From the NCBI GenBank assembly GCA_016748015.1, contig JAAOMT010000664.1:1488756-1552755 (forward strand): a stretch of DNA of 64,000 nt. The letters run 5' to 3'. The notes below the pieces were generated by a model, which saw nothing but the letters and a program-made list of their open reading frames with translations, was not told where the DNA came from and ran no database searches. Shown here one piece after another: positions 1-11,289 of this stretch. This stretch comes from Geosiphon pyriformis. Taxonomy: Eukaryota; Glomeromycota; Glomeromycetes; Archaeosporales; Geosiphonaceae. The translations under genes were made by a program, and so were the position numbers. Each line of letters starts with the position of its first letter. The first letter of the stretch is position 1.

Positions 1-1372
1 GTTTGTCAGCATTTCCATTGTCTTTTCTCTTTTTATAATGTACTGTATAATTAAATAGTGAAAGTTCTATTTTCCATCTGGCATGGCGATCATCTACAAA
101 TTCTTGTTTCTGAATTAAAGTCAATCCTTTGTGATCAGTGTACACTTCAAACTTTTGACTCAAGTATTCCTTCTATTTGATGACAGCCCAATAAATAGCT
201 AAGTGTTCTAGTGCTGGAGTTCCATAGTTTTTCTCAGCTGGACTTAAGCTTCTACTGGTGTAAGCTACTGGATGTTTTCTTCTATTGGGTCTTTTCTGTG
301 AGAATACTGCTCCCAATGCTTGGCCTAATGCATTAGTAGTGATTATAAATGGTTTGCTGTGGTCTGGATATATCAATACTGGAGCTTGAATAAGCTTTCT
401 TCTTAATATATCAAAAGCTTCTTGTTGAGTTTTTGTTCATTTATACTTCACATTCTTTGTTTAGAGTTGATGTAGTGGTTAAGCTATTTTGGAAAAATTC
501 TTAATGAAGTGGTAGTAGTATTCAGCAAATCTCAAGAATGCTCTTAATTCCGTAAGATTATTTGGTACTGGAAAGTTCTTAACAATCTCAATCTTGTCTG
601 GATCTGTTTTTATTCCATCTTTGCTTACCACATGTCTCAAAAACTTGAGTTCAGTTTTTTCAAAGAAACATTTAGTCGCATTTAACTTTAGTCTGGCTCT
701 TTTTAATCTTTTAAACACTTGTTGGAGATAATACAGATGATCATTGAATGTTTTTGAGAACACATTGGTGTTATTCAAATATACAATTACTGATTTCCAT
801 AGTAATCTAGTATAGACAATTTTTATGAGCTGTTGGAATATTGCTAAAGTGTTCATTAAGCCAAATGACATGACTTCAAACTCAAAATTTCTCTCTTTTG
901 TGGTAAATGCTGTTTTCTCTTTGTTGGCTGGGTTCATGGTTACTTGCTAGTAGCCACTATCTAAATCCAGTGTTGAGAACTATTTATTTTCTCCAAAAGC
1001 ATTAAATAGTTCTTAGATCTTTGGAGTTAGATAGCTATTACCTTTGGTCATTCCATTCAGTTTCTGATAATCTACACAGAAATGGATCTTTCTATTCTTC
1101 TTCCGAACTAGTACCACTGGTGATGACCATGGGCTCATTGATGGCTAAATTAGCCCATTGTCAAGCATTTAGTTAATTTCTTAACGAATGATCTTATGGC
1201 TAGCTGGTGGTATTCTGTATGCTCTTTGTTTAATTGGTATTGCATTTCCAGTTTTAATCTGATGCTGGATGATGTTGGTTTGGCCAAATTCATTTTTGCT
1301 TGCAAAAATGTTATTGAAATTGTTAAGTAACATCTTTAGTTGCATTTGTTGGAGTGGGTCTAGATTCTTCAT
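1..1372 (-). pseudogene. GyC-1 reverse transcriptase / RNase H, degenerate
   Basis: Frame-consistent pieces end at 1372, 937 and 376 and continue to position 1. Visible RT blocks include the region before the fingers (1181-1372), PWSSPVVLVRKKN (around 1130), FSTLDLDSGY (around 970), the TAFTT block and the catalytic box, which reads VYLNNTNV instead of YLDD. RNase H follows with ALGAVFSQK, PVAYTSRSLSPAE and YTDHKGL. In-frame stops sit where Gln or Trp codons are expected. All defects I could judge are GC-to-AT changes. The protein would have copied element RNA in the virus-like particle, but this copy cannot. Confidence 0.88.
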
Positions 1373-1417
1373 GTTTATCTGTTCTAATTGTTCTGATTGG
1401 AGCAGATAATATTTATT

Positions 1418-2260
1418 TCATCTATAGATGGTTTGTGATGTGATGTCCACATATCTGCAAAGTTGTGGAAAATTTGGAACATGGTTTGGTGGTTGATTCT
1501 CAACTTGAGTGACTAAATATTCAATGATAGTTCTCTTTGGTATTTTAATAACTTTTCCAGTTGTATTATAAATGAGAATTTTGATGTTTTTAGGGCTTTT
1601 GGCTAATATGTAAAGATTAGTGAATCCAATTTCTCCTGATTTACAAATGGTGGCTTCTGCTTCAAACAATTGAGCTTGATCCTTTACTTCTCTTTTTATG
1701 GCTAATATGTACTGATTATATGATGGAATGGAAATTGATTGATGGGTTAAGATAATTTTTTCTTTGTCAACAATTTTTTTCTTTGCCATATTGACTGATA
1801 TGTCTATTCTACTTGTTGATCCAAATCCCTGTATTCTTCTTGCTGTTATACCTAATTCTTCCCTCTTTTCCACTAAAACTAACTAAGCTATTTTCACCAG
1901 AGATAAGAATATTGCCTGTGCTATTTTTTTATTTGGCTCTATAATATAGGTTTTTTCTGAGTCATTTTGTAGCATGGCGATGATATTTTCTATGTATTCT
2001 GCATCAATTATTCCTCCTCTGATATTGATTTCTTTTTTTGCTAAACTACTCCTAGATGCTAATTGAACCATGGTTGTTGCTGGAATTTCCAGAGCTATTT
2101 TGAAATCAATACATGTGCGTGAATTTGGTTCCAATTTGATGGCTTCTTTTCTCAGATATCTCAAATCAAACCCTGCATTAGTATCATGCACACATTCTGG
2201 CATAATATCTTTATTATTATTACTATATCATTTGAGTTCCTGCTTCTTAGAGAGATCAAG
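1418..2260 (-). pseudogene. GyC-1 dUTPase domain plus linker to RT
   Basis: Trimeric dUTPase motifs appear in order on the minus strand: AGFDL (motif 1), RSSLA (motif 2), GGIIDAEYIENI (motif 3, with the usual final Gly changed), KIAQAIF (motif 4) and, past one in-frame stop near 1880, QGFGSTS (motif 5). dUTPase hydrolyses dUTP to dUMP and so limits uracil incorporation during reverse transcription. After motif 5 comes about 110 aa of poorly conserved linker (IGFTNLYILAKS) that is recognisable in the same place in GyA-1. The domain lies between protease and RT in the same frame as both. Confidence 0.85.
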
Positions 2261-3130
2261 AAATGCAATGTATATTTTAGGGTTTGAATTGGAGTCTAAA
2301 CCATTGATATTTTTGTTGCCATATTGCATAGAGCTAGAACCAGTGTTTTCATTGTCATCATTGTCAGAGTTTGAATTGGGATTGAAAACTGATTCTGATT
2401 CTGATGTGCAGCTGCTAATTGGTTCTTCTTCTGAGATCGTATAGATCATGCATAGTAGTGGATTGTAAATAAGGTTACACTCATTACAATATTGAAAGTT
2501 ACAGGGAATTAAGCAATGTTAACATAACTGAGTATTCAACTGTTCCAAATGCTGCTCTTGTTCTTTTTTGGTAGATACTAGCTCTTAATAATGTTCATGG
2601 AATTGTTCTGGATCTAGAAGATTTATGACTGGTTCTGGGTTCCAGTCAAGTTTTATAGGTTCAGATGAGTTATTTTTAATCGTTTTTATTTCTTTTGGGG
2701 TCGCTTCTTTGATTTTGGCAAGTGCCATTTGCCTGATTTTGTCATCATTATGTAGGCACCCATCCAGATATTTGACAACTCATCTCCAGGCAGTGTCTAT
2801 GAGTGTTCTTTTTCTTACCCAGTTGCTTATGAGAATCATGTATTGACACAATTCATCACATATTTTTCCTTATCCAGGAATGTTGTTCCATATTTCTTTG
2901 TCTAGAAGAGTTTCTTCACAAGCCAAACAGAGTTTGTTATCCTATTTTTCTACTCATTTTGGTCTTCCAAAACATTCAAGGACACATGGGCGACAATAGA
3001 ATTTGGTTGTTGAAGTATACTTCTCATTGTCATCACAGCAAGTGCCCATTGACAACAATTTCTTGCTGCAATCAACACACACCAGTTTTGGGTGACAATA
3101 AGCAGATTGTTGTGGTGTAGTGTAGGAATT
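2228..3130 (-). pseudogene. GyC-1 multi-CxxC module between protease and dUTPase
   Basis: The minus strand encodes a cysteine-rich stretch: LVCVDCSKKLLSMGTC, YCRPC, LCLACEETLL, then CQYMIL. It is followed by an acidic, Ser/Asn-rich linker (2228-2449) leading into dUTPase. The same block occurs at the same place in GyB-1 (27040-27310) and GyA-1 (19720-20010), so it is a genuine part of the polyprotein. The spacing suggests two treble-clef-like or ribbon zinc sites. I do not recognise it as a named domain. A few in-frame stops interrupt it here. Confidence 0.6.
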
Positions 3131-3361
3131 ATATGTGGTGATGCTGGTGGATATTGATCCTTCTTCTCATCTCTTTTCTTTTTCTTTTGTCTTTTTTTCT
3201 TATTCTCAAACTGGTTCTTCTAAATTATGGTTAGTTTCCCAGTTTTGGTCAGTGTTCCAAGTAAGTTCTTCTTTTTGCTTTCCTTTGCTGTTGTCATCCC
3301 ACAAAGATACTGGTGGCAGCTTGTTGTGTTTTGTATTGGCTTAGGAAACTTAATAGGCTTC

Positions 3362-4129
3362 TCAAATTGGTTTCTTCTCTTCTTCCTCGAATTTGATGAG
3401 TAGTGTTGTCGAGTTAGTGGTCTTGAAATGGCCACACGTGGCTGGTACATATGTGTGCTGACCATTTTGGCTCAGTTGGAGCTCCTGCGTTATCCAGTTT
3501 AGTATGGCATTGGTTTTAGATAACCAGTCATTCTCTACTAATGCCTGATATTGAGTTGCTTCCATTACTAGGACTTTAATAAGAGTGATGATGCCATTGA
3601 CTTCAAAAAAGAAGTCATCAATCTCACCAATAGGAGTTTTGGTTGCTCCATCAGCGGTTATGATTCTGGTACTGGCAGCGCAATTAATTTGGCAACCTAA
3701 TTGGTCTATGAGTTGTTTTGTAATAATGCTGTTAGCTAATCCACTGTTTAGAATCAGTTTGATGGAATGGCCATCAACTTTGACATCAGTATACATGGCA
3801 GTAATAGATTTTTTTTCCAAAGTGGCTCCACTAAATAATGGCATGATCGATGGTTTTTTGAGTTCAAACAGAAAGATGGCATTCAGGGATTTGTTCTTGG
3901 TGATGGTAGCTGGCAAAATGTTGCTGGTAAGTGTTGAGTATTGGTTGGTTTCCAGGTTATTGGGTTGAGTGTCTTCTGGGATAACCAGTAGACTTAAATA
4001 GTTCTGAAAATTCAGATGTTGAGCATATCCAGTGCCCAAATTCCATTGTCGAGATTTTGCTGGTTGTGTGAAAGAACTGGGGATTAGTTGGTGAACTACC
4101 ATCAACAATCTCCAGCTTTGTTGGGTCAA
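3362..4129 (-). pseudogene. GyC-1 retropepsin (aspartic protease) region
   Basis: A 255-codon open stretch contains the retropepsin core. AMYTDVKVDGHSIKLILNSG is the flap-side strand and the active-site turn; the catalytic DSG is NSG, a single G-to-A change on the coding strand. ADGATKTPIGEI and VLVMEATQYQALVENDWL follow. The NDWL motif matches the strand after the second psi loop in Ty3-type proteases. The family enzyme cuts Gag-Pol into mature proteins, but without the catalytic Asp this copy should be inactive. It is in frame with the CCHC knuckle upstream and the CxxC module downstream. Confidence 0.8.
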
Positions 4130-6239
4130 TCTTGGCCTTTGGATTCCATTTTAAGATAAGTTCTGTAGTGGTGTTTGAATTTGTTGGGGCTGATATATTA
4201 CTTGAGGCTGTGGCTGATAAATGAGTTGTGGTTGCAGCTAATAAATTGCTGGTGTTATCAGTTGATAAATTGGCATTTGATATACTGGTGGTTAATAAGG
4301 TGGCTGCTGTGTCATAGGTAAGTAATTCTGATGATATGGCTTTAAGTTTGATGGGTTATTTGGAATTAGAAACTAGCAATCAGGGTTTCAATATTGATTT
4401 CCTGATCATTGGTTATTTAAGTGATGGCAGCAATCAATTTGTAGGTGTTCTTGTTTACCACAATAGTGGCAAACATGTGTTTCTTGTTGCCACTGTTGAT
4501 TGGTCAACTATAATGGATGTGACTAATTTTGAAAACAATTTGCATTTCTGGAATTATTGTTTCGTTGTGATGGTTAATAAATTGCATGATTGTCAGCTAA
4601 GTATTCCTTTAATTTCTGATTGATAGAATTACTAAATTGTTTCAATTTGGAATCCAATTCAGATAATCTATTCATTACTAGATTAACAGCTTGGGCATGG
4701 TTGGCTTATAATTTAGTGGCTTTAAAATCTCTGGCATTTGTAATAGCTGCTTGCAGATTGACAGGATGCATTGGACATATGTATTGCAAAATGCTATTGC
4801 ATAATCCGCGAATAAACTGATTTAGGATCTGGGCCACTGTGAAGTAATTGGTATTGATGGCTTGGATCTGGTGCAGATTCCTGTGGAAGCATCCTAAGTA
4901 AGTAGTGACTGCTTTATTTTCTCTTTGTTTGATGATAGTGAAGGTGTTTGCTAGCCTATTAATGCTGTTATTGTTGCTGAAGTATCTTAAGAACTCAATT
5001 TTAAATGCATTAAAATCTTGAGATTTGTTGACTAGGCTTTAATACCATGAATTGACAGTATTCTGGAGAAAATATGGGATGGCTTGCATGGCTCTGGTGT
5101 TATTCCATCCATTAGCTGCTATGGCTTTTTCTATGTCATTAAGTCATACTTGGGCATTGTCTTTTTTGCCAGTAAATTTCTTAAGTTTTGCTATTAGAGC
5201 ATAGACTATTGGATCCAAGTTTGGTTGTTAAAATTGTTGTTGTGGCTGTGGAAGTGGCTGCTGTGGTAGTTGAGATGATTGAAGTGGCTGTTGTTGCTGT
5301 TTGTCGATTGGTAGAGCTGGAAATAGATTGATCACGATTACTGGAAGTAAGTGTTATTGATTATTAATGTCAGAGTTTCAATCATTCTGATTGTGCTGCA
5401 TTTGAAAATTCCAAGTTTCAATTTCCGGATTTTCTAAATTTAGATTTTGCTAAGTCTGAAAGTTCAGAGTTTCAATGTCCAGGTTTTGGTAAATAAATTT
5501 TTAATCTTCAGATTCTTCTTCTTTTTCCTGTTCTTCTTCTGATTCTGTTAATTCCCAGGAACTTGCAGTTTCAAAATCTGGCTGCAGTGGTAGTGATCAG
5601 AATCCTGATGGCATTGGCGATTGCAATTTAAATCTTTTAAAGTAATTACTATATGATCCTAATAACTCTGCTTTTTGTTGTTTACTTTAAAATGGAAAGC
5701 ATCCAAAAGTTGATGTTGCATTTGATGTGAACACATCTGTTGATGAGATGTTGATGGCACTTTAGAGTGTATAATGGTATAATGGATGAATGGGTAATTC
5801 AACTTGGGTTTTCTTCCAATTGGGTGGTTGGATTTGTTTTAGTATTACTGTTGGAATTTGCAATCTTCCTTTGCCTTTATCTGCATAAGTAATAGGAAAT
5901 TGTTGTTGTATATATCTTTCAATAGTTTGATTGATTTTTCTAATAATTGGTGCAAAACTGTAGTTTCTTGGTAAGCTGGTATGCTAAAATAATTCTGTAT
6001 AAAAGTTTTTCTTTGCTGATTCAATATTAACTGTTCCTCCTAAGCAATCTGTGATTTTATCATTAACATAAAAGTTAAAGGCTGATTCTGCTGGGAAATG
6101 ATTATTGTTTAATTCTAATTGTTAACTGTACTATTAAAATAAGGATTTGGTGAATCCTAAATGGTTTGTCCTTATGATTTCTGATTCTGCCACTTTTGGA
6201 TGATTGTTGATGGTGCTGGTTTTCTGTAAGATTATATCT
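4130..6239 (-). pseudogene. GyC-1 Gag region with CCHC zinc knuckle
   Basis: The retroviral-type knuckle lies at 4430-4471 on the minus strand: CHYCGKQEHLQIDC, which fits CX2CX4HX4C. Upstream (4640-5240) is a capsid-like segment with many Leu, Phe and Asn residues, broken by stops. Further upstream (5240-6239) is a Gln/Pro-rich and acidic N-terminal part. The product would package element RNA. No intact ORF over 100 codons remains, so boundaries are approximate. The knuckle is in the same frame as the protease, which suggests a single Gag-Pol frame in this family. Confidence 0.65.
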
Positions 6240-6255
6240 CACAGGGAGCACCAAA
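6240..6255 (-). other. GyC-1 primer-binding site
   Basis: Directly inside the 5' LTR the minus strand reads TTTGGTGCTCCCTGTG. TGGTG is complementary to a tRNA 3' end ...CACCA, and the complementary stretch is set 2 nt from the LTR end. GyB-1 and GyA-1 have similar sites (29935-29952 and 32620-32636). The primer tRNA was not identified. Confidence 0.6.
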
Positions 6256-7172
6256 TGTTATAAGTGATTATTTGGGGTCTCAAATTAAATAACAAACCCA
6301 TAACTTGGTGCTCAGTATCTACTCTGATGGCTAATAGTGGTAATATTGGTATGTTGTCTTTATTTGAAGGTTTTGATTGAAAGTCCTTTGTATAATGGAC
6401 AGAAATTCAATGATGAAGTAGTTAGTTGGTGAGTGGTGTTCTCAATTTCTGTCTTCAGCTTGGTGGTCAGTTTATTCTGGCAGTTGTGTCTTTCTGGTAA
6501 GCTATTCATTAATATATATATAATTTTACCCTTATTTCTGGATTTTTTATCAGGCTATCTATAATGTCAATTACTCAGCACTTTAATTCTTAATTAGTTA
6601 GTATACAACAAATACAATCAAAAAAAAGAAAATAAAAGAAGAAAATAAAGAAATGAGCCAAGACAATATGCAAGTTAGGATCCGTCAATAGCCATGATCA
6701 AGAGCTATTGTTCTAGTGTAGTTAAGTATCAATTACTATTAACATGAAATATTGATAATAGAGAGTGAGTTGAAATGGTGAATAATTATTTATTAATATT
6801 TGTGAATAGAAAGTTGCTTAGATAAAATCTAAACTGAGAGGTCTCTAATAAAAAGATTCTGCCTTTTCTACTTCTAACACTACTGCTATATATACATAAT
6901 TGATGTTCTATAAGATTGCTTATATTTCCAAGCAATGTGCTATGATTTCTTGAGCAATGTTCACATTGCTAAGTAATGTGCCCTAATTTTTTAACATTGC
7001 TCCACATTGCTGAGCAATATGCTGTGTTTTCTGTCATTGCTCCATATTGTTGAGCAATGTGCCATAATTTCTGTTATTGCTCTATATTGCTGAACAATGT
7101 GTTCACATGTTACATACTATTCGCTTATTGGTCTATTATTTCCCTATATTTGTTTTTTTTTTATGAGTAACA
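6256..7172 (-). repeat. GyC-1 5' LTR (917 bp)
   Basis: It begins TGTTATAAGTG and ends ATGAGTAACA, giving the short terminal inverted repeat TGTTA...TAACA. The same sequence occurs in reverse orientation at 34390-35497. U3 is at the right-hand side and holds a palindromic tandem repeat (6920-7110). The LTR supplies promoter and polyadenylation signals for the element. The boundary is fixed by the primer-binding site on the left and by divergence into LINE sequence on the right. Confidence 0.88.
6920..7110. repeat. U3 palindromic tandem repeat of GyC LTR
   Basis: About four copies of a roughly 46-bp unit built on the palindrome ACATTGCT-N-AGCAATGT, separated by a T-rich spacer (gccataatttctgttattgct type). 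The copies have diverged by transitions. The same array is present, inverted, at 34455-34610. It lies in U3 and could bind a dimeric regulator or form hairpins in RNA. Confidence 0.75.
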
Positions 7173-7296
7173 ATGGGCTGTATTTAATTATAATAATTGG
7201 TTTTAAATTTCATTGGATATTTTTAGATTTAATTAATAAAATTTGTGTTTTTAGTTAAAATACAAATAACCAAAAACTTTTTGTTTCCTTAATTTT

Positions 7297-9560
7297 ATGA
7301 CCATGACCAAAGCAAAAAGTAAAAAAGTTGCACCTAATATCTGTTCTGAGATATCTAATAAAATTTCAACCAGAGGAGCTTTTTTTGTTGTAGAAACAAC
7401 TAGGCAGAACATTTTAGAAGCCTTTTTTTTATCCAGTAATCATGAAAAGCTGTCTTTGATAGTCACTGAAGCAACTTCCTCATCTTTGGCTGGTTTCTCA
7501 CCAATTAAAGTTCCCTCAAAGAGACACACTTGGGTTAGTCCCAATGTTGTCTCCACCCTTACTAAAAGCCCAAAAGTGTTTAATAATAGACTAGTTAACA
7601 AGCTGGTGTTTCCTTCCATAGCTTCAGCATCTGATGCTTCTAACACCTCCTCTTCAAAAAAAATGGTCAGAAAGACCAAAAGTTCAGAAAAGTGGGAGCA
7701 GTTACTTGTCTCTGCTATTGTTACACCGAATCTCTTTGTGGTTTCCAATAAGATCTTAGATAAGATTTCAGATAAGATCTCTATAGTATCATTCAGCACA
7801 TCATCCAAGATGGGCCAAGATCAACTACTGGCTGTATTACCAAATGTGGTGTCTTCTGGTAGATCATTGCCGGTTTTAGAAACAAAGCAATCTCTTCCTG
7901 TTGAGTCACCTGTTCTTGAAAACTGGGCTGACCAAATGGAAACTGAATCATCTCCTTTTCTAGTTTCTGGTGCTACTTCTGGTGGTGCTTAGAAAACTAT
8001 TATTAGTTGTCAAAGGTTTGCTGGGTGGGTGGCCTCTACTCTGGTGCTTGATGCTATTTTTAAGATCAAATTGGCTCATGTTAAGACTGTTTTTCAGTCA
8101 GTACATGGTTTTTTGGGTGCAAAATTAGTATTAAAAGACAATGTGAAGCTGTTTTGTGTGGAGTTTGCTTCTCAAGTGTCTTTGGAAGCTGTGTTTTTGG
8201 TTGAGCTTACAAGTTCTATACACTTGGCCACTCTTAAAATTGCCAAGTCTTTGGTAGTTTCTAAGTCTGGTTTCTCTTCTGCTGCTGTTGTATTGCATAA
8301 TGTGCCTTTGGGTGTGTCTATTGCTGACATTAAGACAGTTCTCAGTGTGTTTGGTAGTGTTACCCATATTGTATTAAAACCTGTTGGTATTTGGCAGTAC
8401 ATGGTGGTTTATTTTGAGAAATTAGACTCTGCTATGTCTGCTTTGAATCATTGGTCAGTCTTGGTAAGCAAGAATAATATTAAAATTCTCCCTCTGGTGA
8501 ATCAAAATGAGACTATTTTGTCTCATGATAAGTTTAAGGCCAAGTTGGTCAATCTTCTTTCTGGATGCACAGCTTTTGAGATTAGTGATATGATTTCTCA
8601 AGTTGGTGGTCAGACATGTTTTATTCCTCATTTTCCTGAGTCTGGTCGTTATTCCTGGTTTGCTCTGATTACATTTGGTTTCCAAGCTAATTTGAACTCT
8701 GCTATTGTCAAAACTGATACACTAAGAAAATACTGTATTTGGTAGGAAACTTCTGGTTGTTGGCATTGTTTCAAGTGTTAAGAGCTGAGCCATCTGACTG
8801 CAGACTGTAAGATTTCTCTGCCTCCCTCTCCCAAGTTTCTCAAGGTGTTTACATCATGCTTTGTTGGTTCTAAGTCTTATGCTAAGGCTTCTGCTTCTTT
8901 GGGCTCCTCTGAGTTTTTATCTCTGTTATCTCTTGTTTTTTCTCCAGTTGTTGTTGGTGATTTTTTGGTGCTGTTCTGTTTGTCTTCTTTGAAATTTGAT
9001 TTAACTAAGCTTTCTGTTTTGGTTGAGTCTATTGATAAGCTTATTGGCTCTTTGGTTACAACTTTTAAACAGTTTATTAATAGTGATTTAATTACAAGTA
9101 GTGCTCTTGGTCTTAGGATCAATGAGGTTTTGGTACATATGAGTTTCTTTAGTAGGACTGTTGGTAAGTTGGGGAGGGAAGTGGTTTCTTTGAAAAAAAA
9201 ATGCTGCATAGAAAACATTGATATGTCTGGTAATTCAGAGCTTCTGCCTGTTGTGGATGATGAGATGTTTTCTAACTTAATGTCCCTTTGAGAACATAAG
9301 TCTGTTGATGTTAAAATGGATCCCTTTAAAACTGCTGAGTGGCTGGTTGGTTTGGTTTCTTACAGTGCAACTTTGTTTTCTGTTATTTAGAAGATGTTAT
9401 CTCTGAGTAAGTTTTTTTCTGTAGCATTAACATAGTGTGTTCTTGACTGGTCTAAGTGGCTGGTTATGTGTAAAAAACACATGATTAGTGCCTAGTTTAG
9501 ATTGATTCTTCAATGTATTGTTCTAGGTAGCTTTTGGACCTTGTTCATTAAACTTTATTT
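7297..9560 (+). pseudogene. LINE-type ORF1 with RRM-like segment and CCHC knuckle (LINE-1 copy)
   Basis: Three same-strand open pieces (7297-7992, 8029-8745, 8845-9291) belong together. The first is Ser/Thr/Lys-rich. The second has an RRM-like core (AAVVLHNVPLGVSIADIKTV ... VVYFEKLDSAMSALNHW). Between the second and third lies a knuckle CFKC..LSHLTADC, of the CX2CX4HX4C type but with one in-frame stop. The third ends in helical sequence. Such proteins bind element RNA in LINE retrotransposition. No endonuclease or RT follows; beyond about 9560 the sequence becomes A/T desert. In-frame stops near 7990, 8743 and 8782 are also present in the diverged copy at 11290-12960. Confidence 0.65.
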
Positions 9561-11289
9561 TCAAAAACTTTGTATATGTAAAATAATTCATTTTATTTTA
9601 GGTTAAATTTTTTATTTTACTATTTTTTAGCTTTAGTGTAATATAATAATATTTTGTTTTTAATCTTAAATATAATTAGTTGGTTTAGTAGGTAATTATT
9701 GTGTTTTTTTGTTATTTCTAAGAATTGCTAATATTGTTAATTGCTGTTCTATAATTGTTTTTTAGCATTTCTATAGCTGATTTGTTTTTTGGTATAAGAT
9801 AACTTTTTTGATAATTGTTTTTGTTAAAAAAAAAATATTTCTAGTTTAATAAATAGTATAATATTTTTTTATAAATTAGTTTGAAAAAAGTGATTTAAGT
9901 AATATTTTGCTTCAATTTGGTATATAAATAATACTAAAGATATAAATAAGTCTTATTTTTGCATATTTTTATAACTTATTTTTGTTAAGATTTTATATAA
10001 TGTTTAATTAAATTATTTTATCAATTTGTTGGTTTAAAAATAATATAAGAATAACAAAAGTCATTTTATTTTAAATTATTGGCTTAGTTTTATCAGAGTA
10101 CTATTAACAAAATAAATTTTTTGATTAGATAATAATTTTTTTGAACATTTATGTTAACAAATCAAATTTTGGTATATAAATTTAGTTATTGTTTTAGTAT
10201 ATACAGCTTAAATAGCTTGAATTTTTAGTTATTTAATAAAATAGTCTATAACTACTACAATATATTAATTTTTTTAGAAGTAATTAATAAAGATTCAACC
10301 AAATTAATTTCAATTCTATTAAATAGATTTCAATTGAAATAAATTAAAGTGGTTTTGTTATTTTGGTTCTTTTTTTTTTGTTAACAAAAGTCACAATTGT
10401 AAATATATTTGAAAATATCTTTATATATTGTTAACTAATAATATAAATTAATTGTTTTTTCTAAAATAATATCTTTGTTGAAATGTTTTATTATTAAATT
10501 GAAGTATATATCAAACAAGATGTTTTTTTTTCAATATTTTTTATAACTTATTGTAATATAGTATGATTTTAATATTCTTGTTAGTATAATTGTTTATTGT
10601 AAATAAAGTAGTTTTAAGTTTGTTTTTATATAACACTTTGTTCTTATTAAAATAGTTTTTTTTTAAACTAAAATATTAACAAATATTAATATAATTATTA
10701 ATAAATAATAGTATTTATTTAATAAAACTAAACTTAAGTCATTCTTAATAAACTGTTAATATTAATGTTTTTAGTTTTTTTTTATAATTTACTTTATAGA
10801 AAAATTGTTATAAATAAATACTTTATTTTGTATATATTTTTTAAGTTGTAATTTGTTAATTAAATAAGTTTTTCATAATTAGTATATAGATTAAATAATT
10901 AATAAAGATAATATTTTCAGTTTTATATAGGCTAGTAAATAGTAAAACACTCTAAATATATAATATTGTATATTTTTTTAGTTGTATTGATGCTTTTACT
11001 GACATAGATAATAGAATATTTCTTATTATTAAATTTAATTTAAGATAAAATTGTTTTAAGAACATTTTTTAATATATTAGTAACTATAATAAACTGTTTT
11101 TTAAAATTCAAATAGATTAATATTAGAGCTTTAATAAATTAATACTTAAAGTAATTAAAAATTTTTTGTTGTTTAGTTTTCTATATATATAATACATATT
11201 TTAAGAACAAATAATAAAAGAGTTTAGTAATATCAAAGAATTTTTTAATAAACCAATAGTAATATCTTATAAATTTCTATTAATTTATT
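9561..11289. other. A/T-rich stretch, no gene recognised
   Basis: About 1.7 kb of extremely A/T-rich sequence with poly-T and poly-A runs and no open frame above about 60 codons. Its place between two LINE copies suggests decayed LINE sequence (10737 onward could correspond to the first ORF1 piece), but I cannot align it by eye with confidence. Confidence 0.5.

Larger units (their letters stand above)
1..7172 (-). mobile_element. GyC-1: partial Ty3/gypsy-like LTR retrotransposon, 5' LTR to RNase H
   Basis: Read on the minus strand, the order is 5' LTR (6256-7172), primer-binding site, Gag with CCHC knuckle, retropepsin, CxxC module, dUTPase, RT and RNase H. The window edge cuts it inside or just after RNase H, so integrase, ORF3 and the 3' LTR lie outside. 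From the CCHC knuckle at 4471 down to position 1 every recognisable domain sits in one reading frame. It is broken only by substitution stops and I found no frameshift. The element is inactive: the RT catalytic YxDD is YLNN and the protease DSG is NSG. The family assignment comes from domain order and RT motifs (Ty3/gypsy); the GyC label is mine. Confidence 0.9.

Noticed and set aside
2070-2444. Plus-strand 124-codon open frame
   Set aside because: Antisense of the dUTPase and acidic linker, which have clear motifs on the minus strand.
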